Source: an uncultured Lachnoclostridium sp.
GTDB taxonomy: Bacteria; Bacillota; Clostridia; Lachnospirales; Lachnospiraceae
DNA length: 41,047 nt
Direction of reading: 5' to 3'
Assembly: GCA_905212635.1 (NCBI GenBank)
Contig: CAJMFH010000022.1
Span: forward strand, 1 to 41,047
The notes under the pieces were generated by a model. It ran no database searches, was not told the origin of the DNA, and worked only from the letters and a program-made list of their open reading frames with translations. Numbering within the stretch: position 1 is the first letter of the stretch; every line of letters begins with the position of its first letter. Below, piece by piece: positions 33,210 through 40,668 of this stretch. The position numbers and the translations under genes were made by a program.

Positions 33210-34322
33210 ATGATTACCTATGAAGAACTAAAAAAAGCGTATAAAAAAATTGTAGCATGGGGTGGTGGTCCCGGATTTTCTGAATTATATAAAGGGGACA
33301 AAAAGGACATAGCATATATAGTAGATTCCAATGAAAAGTTATGGGGAAGTGTTGTAAGTGCAACGGATATCATGATCTGTTCTCCGCAAAAAGTATTAGA
33401 GGAAAATTCGCAGGATACGGTTATTATAATAACCTCTGAGTGGAAATCGGAAATATATCAAAGTGCAAGAAAAATAGGAATTAAATGTGATATTTATTCA
33501 GCAAATGAAATTATATTTGAAAAGGAAGTGGGGAAAATTGTCAAGATTCCAATTCCGGTATTACAAGATTCACAAAAAATGCTAACTGGGAAAATAGCGT
33601 TGATTACAGGGGGAAGTAGTGGAATAGGATATGGGATTGCGGAACAGTTTTTGAAAAGTGGCTGCAAGGTTATTATAGCAGGTACCAATAAAGAAAAATT
33701 GGAAAAGTGTCAAGAGGATTTAAAGCAATATGGAAGTGTAAAATCCATTGTACTGAATGTACTGGAAATTGATAAATTTAGAGATAAAATAACAGAAGCG
33801 GCAATGCTTTTTGAAGAAAATAGAATTGATATATTGGTGAATTCAGCCGGGAGAAATGTGGCTTCCGGGTTTATGGACATAGGCCCAGAAGAATATGATT
33901 CTGTAATGGATGTAAATGTAAAAGGTGTATTCTTTATGTCTCAGGCAATGGGAGAATATATGATTGCCCATAATATTCAAGGACACATATTAAATATATC
34001 GTCAGCGGCATCTTTGCGCCCAGCATGGACACCGTACCAAATTTCTAAATGGGCGATTAAGGGGTTTACGTTAGGATTGGCAGATATGCTGCTTCCTCAT
34101 GGAATTGTAGTTAATGCAATTGCTCCGGGACCGGTTGCTACGCCGATGCTGGGAAAAGAAGTAACGGATACGATAGAGTTAGCTTCGCCATCAGGTCGAT
34201 ATGCACTCCCTTGTGAAATTGCTGCGTTAGCAGTGTTTATGGTAAGTGATTTTGGAAATTTAATTGTCGGAGATACATTTTATATCACGGGTGGAGGAGG
34301 AGTGATTAGTTTGCATCGATGA
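33210..34322 (+). CDS. SDR with N-terminal Rossmann-like domain
   Basis: A 370-residue two-domain protein. Residues 1-105 (KKIVAWGGGPGF, AYIVDSNEKLWG, ARKIGIKCDIYSANE) closely match the N-terminus of the ThDP enzyme upstream. Residues about 125-370 are an active classical SDR: TGGSSGIG (133-140), NSAG, NISSAAS, YQISK (Tyr276, Lys280), and NAIAPGPVATPM. It starts 12 bases after the ThDP gene with GGAGGAGA. The shared domain suggests the two enzymes act on the same metabolite or dock to the same partner; the SDR could reduce the 2-hydroxyketone or aldehyde made by the ThDP enzyme. That order is inference. Confidence 0.83.
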   Translation: MITYEELKKAYKKIVAWGGGPGFSELYKGDKKDIAYIVDSNEKLWGSVVSATDIMICSPQKVLEENSQDTVIIITSEWKSEIYQSARKIGIKCDIYSANEIIFEKEVGKIVKIPIPVLQDSQKMLTGKIALITGGSSGIGYGIAEQFLKSGCKVIIAGTNKEKLEKCQEDLKQYGSVKSIVLNVLEIDKFRDKITEAAMLFEENRIDILVNSAGRNVASGFMDIGPEEYDSVMDVNVKGVFFMSQAMGEYMIAHNIQGHILNISSAASLRPAWTPYQISKWAIKGFTLGLADMLLPHGIVVNAIAPGPVATPMLGKEVTDTIELASPSGRYALPCEIAALAVFMVSDFGNLIVGDTFYITGGGGVISLHR

Positions 34323-34346
34323 CAGTAGATATGAAAGGTGGAATAA

Positions 34347-34850
34347 ATGGTGTTATGGATTAGTTTTGGTATAATATTAATTGGTGTAAATCTGATTTGT
34401 TTTTTCTGTGGTTATAGGCAGGGGATTCTTATACAAGTATCAGATCAAAGAAAGCGTATGGCAGAACAGATTCAATATCAAAATTTTATGGAATGTAAAC
34501 AAATAATTAAACAGAATAATATACCATTAGAAAATTATTTTATCAATAGAAATCAAAATAGAATTGCAGTGTATGGTTTGGGACAATACTATTTTGAAAT
34601 TTTACTTAACTTCGATACAAGTAAATTTGAGACAATTTATTTAGGGGATCGTAATAAATTGGATAAACAGGAATCGGTGTCACAGACGGTTTATACGATA
34701 GATGAACTGGTAAAAGAACCAATTGATGCAGTTTTAGTTACTTCAATATTATATTACGATGAAATACGAAAGGAATTTACCGAAAAAGGGATGAAATGCC
34801 CGATTATTTCATATGAGGATTTAGTATATAATGCAAAAAAGGAGTTATAA
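34347..34850 (+). CDS. Membrane-anchored Rossmann-like protein, unknown function
   Basis: A 167-residue protein. Residues about 2-22 form one hydrophobic segment (WISFGIILIGVNLICFFCG), likely a membrane anchor, followed by a charged stretch. Residues about 65-160 resemble the N-terminal domain of the two preceding proteins: NRIAVYGLGQYYFEILL, then TIYLGDRNK, DAVLVTS and KGMKCPIISYEDLV. No catalytic motif is visible. It is very AT-rich. It could recruit the enzymes of this operon to the membrane or bind a nucleotide-sugar; both are guesses. Confidence 0.6.
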   Translation: MVLWISFGIILIGVNLICFFCGYRQGILIQVSDQRKRMAEQIQYQNFMECKQIIKQNNIPLENYFINRNQNRIAVYGLGQYYFEILLNFDTSKFETIYLGDRNKLDKQESVSQTVYTIDELVKEPIDAVLVTSILYYDEIRKEFTEKGMKCPIISYEDLVYNAKKEL

Positions 34851-34855
34851 TTTAG

Positions 34856-35956
34856 ATGAAAACAGTTGTTATAAGTACATGGACAGGAGTATTGTCTTTA
34901 AATTATGGTTCGGCTCTGCAAACGACAGCATTGCAAAAATTAGTAAAAGATTTAGGGTATAATCCCATTACAATAAATAATCAATATAATAATGAAAAAA
35001 GAAAATTTAGTTTGAAATTTCCAAAGTTACAGAGAAAGGAATATTGGAAAACGAAAAAGAAATTTGATGCTTATTTTAGAAAAGAAGTTAAATTATCAAA
35101 AATATGTTACAATAATGATGATGCAAAGGTGATAGCGGAAAAAGCACATATTTTGATGTGTGGCAGTGATGCAATTTGGAATTCAAACTGGATATGTCCA
35201 TTGTTCCTATGGGATTTCAAAGACTTAAAAAATAAACCTAAAATTGCTTATGCATCATCTATTCAGAGAGGTGATGTGAATTATGATATGGCAAATGCAT
35301 TAAGAAGCTTTGTAGCAATAAGCGGTAGAGAACAAAAGGTAGGAAAGCTGGTTTCGAAATATACTAATCTACCAATTGAAACGGTTCTTGATCCCACCCT
35401 AACCGTATCAGGAACTTATTGGGAAGAAAAATCAGAGAAAAGACTAATCGAAGATGATTATATTTTGGGCTATTTTATTTCAGATGCAGAAGTACACCGA
35501 TTGTCTGTTGAAGATGTAAAGAATAAATATGGAAATGTAAAAGTTGTGTACATTAACACAAATTGGATTGATAAAATAGAGGGCTTTACTGGATATAGAG
35601 GTGAAGATTATCAGGGAGTTGTCGGACCAAGAGAGTTTTTATCTTTAATTCGATATGCCAAGGCAGTATGTACAGATTCTTTTCATGGAATGGCTTTGTC
35701 TATTGCTTTTAATACAGAATTTTATGTTTTTGGCAGAGAAGATATGTGGAAAAATGGTGCGGATTACAGATTTTTGGATTTGTTTGATCGACTGGAAATT
35801 GGTAATCGTTTTATTGAAAAAAATGTTCAAATCAATACTTTGCAAGAAATTGATTGGAGTATTGTTGAACGAAATTTGGAAAAGGAGCGGGAGCATTCTA
35901 TAAAATATTTAACGGAAGCATTTGCCAGAGCGGAAAGAATGATATGCAACATATAA
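34856..35956 (+). CDS. Polysaccharide pyruvyl transferase family protein
   Basis: A 366-residue protein of the CsaB-like family (Pfam PS_pyruv_trans). Visible features are TWTGVLSLNYGSALQTTAL at the start, HILMCGSDAIWNSNW, YASSIQRGDV, ISGREQKVGKLV, VLDPTLTVSG and CTDSFHGMALSIAFN near the end, where the conserved SFHG sits. Members transfer a pyruvyl ketal from PEP to sugars, or act on related glycans. The exact reaction here is not proven. This gene is the most AT-rich part of the window. It starts five bases after the stop of the previous gene. PEP would be drawn on here as well as by AepX. Confidence 0.82.
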   Translation: MKTVVISTWTGVLSLNYGSALQTTALQKLVKDLGYNPITINNQYNNEKRKFSLKFPKLQRKEYWKTKKKFDAYFRKEVKLSKICYNNDDAKVIAEKAHILMCGSDAIWNSNWICPLFLWDFKDLKNKPKIAYASSIQRGDVNYDMANALRSFVAISGREQKVGKLVSKYTNLPIETVLDPTLTVSGTYWEEKSEKRLIEDDYILGYFISDAEVHRLSVEDVKNKYGNVKVVYINTNWIDKIEGFTGYRGEDYQGVVGPREFLSLIRYAKAVCTDSFHGMALSIAFNTEFYVFGREDMWKNGADYRFLDLFDRLEIGNRFIEKNVQINTLQEIDWSIVERNLEKEREHSIKYLTEAFARAERMICNI

Positions 35957-36036
35957 AGTATTGCCGGAGCTGAATTAAAATATTGAGTAGATGATTCTCT
36001 GGACAAGTTCATTTTATAAAGTGGACAGAGAAAGGA

Positions 36037-36906
36037 GTGAGTATTATTTTTTTTACTGAGATATTGCTGGTTGGATCCGGTACAATTGCATGTGATTGTT
36101 TAAATGAAATTGTTAAGTATGTAAGTGGATCCGATATTCATGTTATGGAAATGGAGGGATCAAGCCTATCATTTTTAAAAAAACAATGTAAAAAGAATAA
36201 TGTGGAATATATTTCTTGTTTGAGAGAGAATATCCTTGAGCAGCTTATGCGATATACCAACAAGGGAGAGGTTCTTATTATAAGTGCGAATAATGAATAT
36301 ATTTTTCCGGCGGAGCTTGTGAAACTGGAAAATGTTACCATAATTAATTTCCATTACTCTCTATTACCGGTTTACCGGGGAGTAAATATACCAACCTGGG
36401 TGATTTACAATGAAGAAAAATATACCGGGGTGACATGGCATTATGTAACGGATCAAATTGATCATGGAAAGATTATTGCACAAAAAGAAATAGAGATTAC
36501 GGAGAGCACGACGGCGTTTGATATTGTCAGAAAGGGTATGAAAATTGGGATTGCTTTGTTTTCAGACTTTGTTGAAGAACTTTTAAAAGGCAAAAAAATG
36601 GGTTATGATGTGGAATATTCTGCCGAAAGCAAACTATTTCGTAAAAGTATACTTCCACAGGGAGGAATACTGGATCTGGAGGATACTGCCCACAATATAC
36701 AGAAATTATTGCGAGCATACGATTATCATGGCAGCAATGTGATTCCACCATTGAAAGTAGATTATGAACACGAATCATGGAACGTTAAAAAATATGAAAT
36801 ACGAGAATATTCCCACAATGAACTGCCTGAATTTGAATTGACAGAAGAAAATTTGATTGTTAATAAGGATGGTGGGAAAATACATATTATACTTTGTAAA
36901 GCATAG
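36037..36906 (+). CDS. Formyltransferase-family enzyme
   Basis: A 289-residue protein of the 10-formyl-tetrahydrofolate-dependent formyltransferase fold. The motif NFHYSLLPVYRG (104-115) and IDHGKI with Asp142 reproduce the Asn-His-Asp catalytic set of glycinamide and sugar formyltransferases (Asn104, His106, Asp142). Residues about 205-289 form the C-terminal domain. Family members formylate the amine of amino sugars or of Met-tRNA; in a surface-glycan operon, an amino-sugar or aminoacyl amine is more likely. The start is uncertain: GTG at 36037 overlaps its own AAGGAG site, and the homologous region begins only at EILLVGSG (residue 8). Confidence 0.8.
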   Translation: MSIIFFTEILLVGSGTIACDCLNEIVKYVSGSDIHVMEMEGSSLSFLKKQCKKNNVEYISCLRENILEQLMRYTNKGEVLIISANNEYIFPAELVKLENVTIINFHYSLLPVYRGVNIPTWVIYNEEKYTGVTWHYVTDQIDHGKIIAQKEIEITESTTAFDIVRKGMKIGIALFSDFVEELLKGKKMGYDVEYSAESKLFRKSILPQGGILDLEDTAHNIQKLLRAYDYHGSNVIPPLKVDYEHESWNVKKYEIREYSHNELPEFELTEENLIVNKDGGKIHIILCKA

Positions 36907-36930
36907 TGTGCAGGAAAAAGGAGAGTGTAT

Positions 36931-37584
36931 ATGGACATACAAACTTATATTTTTGAGCCAATAGATGCGCGTATGTACGTCCTCATAGAGGGAAATAGTG
37001 CTCTGATTGTTGATCCAAGCATTCAGAAAGAGCTGAAGGATACATTAAAGAAAAGACAAGTAGAAAAAATTACAGTTTTACTGACACACGAGCATTATGA
37101 TCATATTTCGGGAGTGAACTGGCTGAGGGATAATTTTAGTGATATTGAAGTTATCTGTTCTAAAAAGAGTGTACCCGGATTGAAAGACGCTAAGATAAAT
37201 TTGTCTGAATTTTATGAGGTATTATTTATATCGAAAGATCAAAAAATAAGAGAATATGTTGAAAAAATGAATGTTCAGCCCTATTCGTGCACAGCCGATA
37301 TAGTATTTGAAGAAGAGATGTATATGACATGGAAAACTCATTCTTTGAAGTTAAAAGAGACACCGGGACACTCCAGAGGAAGTATCTGTATCTTAATGGA
37401 TGATGATATCCTTTTTTCAGGCGATACGCTTGTTACTGGCGAGAAAACCATACTTCGTCTTCCGGGAAGCAGTAAAAGGGATTTTGCCGAGATAACGGTG
37501 CCATTTCTTGATTCTTTGGATCGGGAATGGATGGTCTATCCGGGGCATGGAGAACCACAAAAGCTGTACAAGTATTTTGAATAG
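36931..37584 (+). CDS. Metallo-beta-lactamase-fold hydrolase
   Basis: A 217-residue, glyoxalase II-like MBL protein with all metal ligands: THEHYDH (His53, His55, Asp57, His58), TPGHSRGS (His147), FSGDTL (Asp165) and YPGHGEP (His206). Such enzymes hydrolyse thioesters, esters or phosphodiesters. In an operon with three carrier proteins and no other thioesterase, cleavage of an acyl thioester, either as release or as proofreading, is a reasonable guess. The ATG at 36931 is seven bases after AAGGAGAG (36917-36924). It is the last gene of the AT-rich block before the cytidylyltransferase. Confidence 0.85.
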   Translation: MDIQTYIFEPIDARMYVLIEGNSALIVDPSIQKELKDTLKKRQVEKITVLLTHEHYDHISGVNWLRDNFSDIEVICSKKSVPGLKDAKINLSEFYEVLFISKDQKIREYVEKMNVQPYSCTADIVFEEEMYMTWKTHSLKLKETPGHSRGSICILMDDDILFSGDTLVTGEKTILRLPGSSKRDFAEITVPFLDSLDREWMVYPGHGEPQKLYKYFE

Positions 37585-37616
37585 TCAATGAATAAGGTAA
37601 ATTTAGGAGAATGGTT

Positions 37617-38312
37617 ATGGAAAATGCAATTATTATGGCGGCGGGAATGGGCACCAGAATGCTCCCTGTTACTCAAATGATACCAAAACCGCTTGTTAAA
37701 GTTCATGGTATCCCTATGGTGGAAACGGTTATTAAAGGGCTTGAGAGACGAAAGATTGATGAGATTTATCTGGTTACCGGATATCTTGGTGATCAGTTTT
37801 CTTATTTGACAAAAAAATACAGTAATATACATATCATCGAGAATATCGACTATGAAAACATAAATAATATTTCTTCTATTTATGCGGTAAAAGAGGTACT
37901 TGATAATGGTGCAGATTTTTTTATCTGCGAAGCAGATTTATATGTTGGCGATGTAAAGATTTTTGATAAGAAATTGGAGCATTCTTGTTATTTTGGGAAA
38001 ATGGTACCCGGTTTTTCCGACGACTGGGTTTTTGAACAGAATTCTGATGGCAGGATTACCCGGGTAGGAAAGGGTGGTACGGACTGTTATAATATGGTTG
38101 GTGTTTCTTATTTCACTTCCCGGGATGCGAAAATTTTAAAAGAAGCGATTGAAAAAGCATATGGAGTATCAGGATTTGAAACATTATTTTGGGACGATGT
38201 AGTCGATCGGAATCTGAATAAACTGGATCTGCTCGTTGAACCGGTAGAAGAAGGGCAGATTATAGAAATCGACACCGTAGAGGAACTTGAGAGGATAAAT
38301 AAAAGCAGGTAA
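37617..38312 (+). CDS. LicC/PntC-like cytidylyltransferase
   Basis: A 231-residue sugar-nucleotidyltransferase-fold protein. The signature AAGMGTRMLPVTQMIPKPLV (residues 8-27, Lys24) binds the CTP. NINNISSIYAVKEVL (about 77-92) and EADLYVGD (about 104-111) are the LicC/PntC-type substrate region. LicC makes CDP-choline and PntC makes CMP-AEP. Because aepY follows 12 bases later and no choline genes are present, AEP is the favoured substrate. LicD-type transferases for the product are 19 kb upstream. The ATG at 37617 is chosen over 37611 because TAGGAGA (37604-37610) is the ribosome site. Confidence 0.85.
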   Translation: MENAIIMAAGMGTRMLPVTQMIPKPLVKVHGIPMVETVIKGLERRKIDEIYLVTGYLGDQFSYLTKKYSNIHIIENIDYENINNISSIYAVKEVLDNGADFFICEADLYVGDVKIFDKKLEHSCYFGKMVPGFSDDWVFEQNSDGRITRVGKGGTDCYNMVGVSYFTSRDAKILKEAIEKAYGVSGFETLFWDDVVDRNLNKLDLLVEPVEEGQIIEIDTVEELERINKSR

Positions 38313-38324
38313 AAGGAGAAAGAT

Positions 38325-39446
38325 ATGCAGGTAGAAACGTTTGTGAATATGCTGAATGTTGATTTTTATACAGGAGTACCCGATTCCCTGTTAAAACCGC
38401 TATGTAATTATCTGATGGATACATATGGGATCGATTCCAGACATCATATGATTGCAGCAAATGAAGGAAATTGTGTGGCACTTGCAGCAGGATATCATTT
38501 GGCAACAGGAAAAGTGCCTGCCGTATATATGCAAAACAGCGGGGAAGGCAATATTATTAATCCATTGGCTTCTCTTTTGAATGATAAAGTGTATGCGATT
38601 CCGATGATATTTATTGTCGGATGGCGTGGGGAACCGGGAGTGCATGATGAACCACAGCACATTTATCAGGGTGAAGTTACCATCAAACTTTTGGAGGATA
38701 TGGACGTTGCCACTTACGTAATCACCAAAGAAACCACGGAAGAGGAACTGGAACAGCAAATGCAGGTATTTCGTCAGATGTTAGTCAACGGGAAAGATGT
38801 CGCATTTGTTGTGAAAAAGGGGGCGTTCTCTTTTGAAAAGAAAGTCCAATATACGAATCATAATTGTATGTATCGGGAAGAGATTGTGGAACATATTGTA
38901 ACTGTGTCGGGAGAAGATCCTATTTTGTCTACGACAGGAAAGGCAAGCCGTGAATTGTTTGAAATCCGTGAAAGAAATGGACAGAGCCATAAGTACGATT
39001 TCCTTACGGTAGGATCTATGGGGCATACGTCCTCCATTGCGCTTGGCGTGGCATTGCAAAAACCGGATAAAAAGATATGGTGTATCGACGGAGACGGGGC
39101 AATGCTTATGCACATGGGGGCAATGGCGGTAATTGGTGCCAACCGTCCATCCAATCTGATTCATATTGTGATTAACAATGGTGCACATGAGACAGTGGGA
39201 GGCCTGCCTACTGTGGCAGCAGAACTCGATCTGGTAAAAATGGCAGAAGCCTGTGGATATCCGTATGCGGTTCGTGTGAAAGACTTCGAGCAGCTGGATA
39301 AGGAATTACAGGCAGCAAAACAGAGAAATGCTTTGACATTGATAGAAGCAGAATGTGCCATCGGGGCGCGCGAAGATCTTGGACGCCCGACCACTGCGGC
39401 ATTGGAAAACAAAGAAAATTTTATGAGGTATTTGCAGGAAGAATAA
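38325..39446 (+). CDS. aepY: Phosphonopyruvate decarboxylase
   Basis: A 373-residue ThDP enzyme, the normal length for the single-chain family. It begins with FYTGVPDSLLKPLCNYL (14-30) and has ANEGNCVALAAGYHLATGK with the cofactor-activating Glu47. The ThDP/Mg site is IDGDGAM (254-260) to INN (283-285), followed by GAHETVGGLPT, a typical phosphonopyruvate decarboxylase end region. The enzyme drives the unfavourable PEP mutase step forward by decarboxylating phosphonopyruvate to phosphonoacetaldehyde. AAAGGAGA (38312-38319) precedes the ATG. Its stop is one base from the end of the convergent nuclease gene. Confidence 0.95.
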   Translation: MQVETFVNMLNVDFYTGVPDSLLKPLCNYLMDTYGIDSRHHMIAANEGNCVALAAGYHLATGKVPAVYMQNSGEGNIINPLASLLNDKVYAIPMIFIVGWRGEPGVHDEPQHIYQGEVTIKLLEDMDVATYVITKETTEEELEQQMQVFRQMLVNGKDVAFVVKKGAFSFEKKVQYTNHNCMYREEIVEHIVTVSGEDPILSTTGKASRELFEIRERNGQSHKYDFLTVGSMGHTSSIALGVALQKPDKKIWCIDGDGAMLMHMGAMAVIGANRPSNLIHIVINNGAHETVGGLPTVAAELDLVKMAEACGYPYAVRVKDFEQLDKELQAAKQRNALTLIEAECAIGAREDLGRPTTAALENKENFMRYLQEE

Positions 39447-39447
39447 A

Positions 39448-40377
39448 CTACAATTTTTTCATCAATTCCTGTATCCGTTCTTCCGTTTCTTCACATTCAT
39501 CTGCAATCTGTGCAATGGATTTGCCTTTTGCCAGTTTTTTGGATATTTGTTCGAGAAGTTTTTCTTCCATCCCATCTTCCCAGATTCCTTCACCTAGATT
39601 ACACATTGTTTCCACGTCCTTTCCCAAATCCTGACTTGAAATATCATATTCTTCTTCCATGATACTAATACGTTCATCGCTTGTCAAGCCTTTTGAGAAC
39701 AAAGCCCCTAAAAATCGAAGTAAATCGTGGGAATCGTCTTGTTTTGCAAGGTGATTGGAGATGCCGATCATGACAAGATTGATTAGGCTCAGATTGCCGT
39801 CCCACTTATGCTCTCCGACTAAGTCGTCCTGTGTCAGATGGATGTGGCACATACTGTTTTCCGGCATGTTCATACAGATCCACACACTGTAAACTTCGCA
39901 GATGTCGCCATAATCCTGACCTTTGAAATCGCGGTATTTCTGCGATGAGATCAGGCGGCTTACATAAAAGATTCCGCGGTTTAAGACAGGATATTTGCGA
40001 GGTTCGTCCTTTTGTGGTTCCACGTTAAGGATCACTTTGGTAAGACCGCATTTTCGATGAACGTAGAGAACGATATCAAAGTAAATGCTGCCTTCGTTGA
40101 TAATCGTATTCTCGGAATTGAATCCGACAATCTCGCCTGTTTCACTCGAATGAACGGCATTGGTAAGACCCGGATCAACCGGAACAGCACCGATCTGCGG
40201 TTCTCCTTCGATATAAGGTACAATGTCTTTGGGATCCATATTTTTAAAATCGTCGAGGATCCTTTTCAAGATGTGTGCTAAGACGATTTTTTGTGCCAGA
40301 AGTTTTTTGGCTGCCTCATCGTATTGGGTGATTTGATCTGGAATGTTTGATGTGTTTTTTAATATTGTATGAATCAT
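39448..40377 (-). CDS. Rpn-type PD-(D/E)XK nuclease family protein
   Basis: A 309-residue protein of the PD-(D/E)XK 'transposase'/Rpn family, common in Lachnospiraceae. The nuclease core is IYFDIVLYVHRK and then VILNVEPQKDEP, where Asp, Glu and Gln form the D-ExQ variant. The C-terminal third (about 230-309) is helical and has repeats typical of the family (MEEEYDIS and KLAKGKSIAQIADECEETEERIQELMKKL). Rpn proteins promote recombination by DNA cleavage. It is convergent with aepY and may be a recent insertion at the cluster end. On its strand AAGGATGG precedes the ATG. Confidence 0.82.
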   Translation of the reverse strand: MIHTILKNTSNIPDQITQYDEAAKKLLAQKIVLAHILKRILDDFKNMDPKDIVPYIEGEPQIGAVPVDPGLTNAVHSSETGEIVGFNSENTIINEGSIYFDIVLYVHRKCGLTKVILNVEPQKDEPRKYPVLNRGIFYVSRLISSQKYRDFKGQDYGDICEVYSVWICMNMPENSMCHIHLTQDDLVGEHKWDGNLSLINLVMIGISNHLAKQDDSHDLLRFLGALFSKGLTSDERISIMEEEYDISSQDLGKDVETMCNLGEGIWEDGMEEKLLEQISKKLAKGKSIAQIADECEETEERIQELMKKL

Positions 40378-40501
40378 AAGTCCATCCTTGTGTAACTGCT
40401 GTCGTAATGATTCAGAACTTCCCCGTCATGCGTTCGTTATCAATAGTTTGTTCCCTTTTATATAAAAATGTTAGCACACACCAAATGTATAATCAAGTGT
40501 T

Positions 40502-40561
40502 GTATGTACGTAAAAACGGTCGTTCATACGTGAAAATTGTTGTTTGTACGCGTACAGCTGA
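40502..40561. repeat. Three direct repeats of 20 bases before the MarR gene
   Basis: Three units begin with GT at 40502, 40522 and 40542; each has TACG at the same place (40507, 40527, 40547), exactly 20 bases apart. The first two share TACGT(A/G)AAAA. The last contains the perfect 12-base palindrome TGTACGCGTACA (40545-40556). A 20-base period means about two helical turns. The repeats end about 30 bases before a strong promoter and may be regulator sites. Bases 40378-40501 show nothing else recognisable. Confidence 0.6.
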
Positions 40562-40593
40562 ATATGCTGCATAATATTCAAAGAGGCATTCGC

Positions 40594-40648
40594 TTGACAT
40601 TACAAATCAACTATGTTATAGTAGTCCGTGCGAGTACGAAATCGGACT
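40594..40648 (+). promoter_or_regulatory. Sigma-A promoter of the MarR gene with downstream inverted repeat
   Basis: TTGACA (40594-40599), a 17-base spacer and TATAGT (40617-40622) make a near-consensus housekeeping promoter. AGTCCG (40623-40628) and CGGACT (40643-40648), at the likely transcription start, are an inverted repeat that could be an operator. The ATG of the regulator is 20 bases beyond. Confidence 0.75.
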
Positions 40649-40668
40649 TAAAAGAAAGCAGGGATTGA

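Noticed and set aside
36931..37584. Beta-lactamase
   Set aside because: Glyoxalase II-like MBL without signal peptide, inside a biosynthetic operon.
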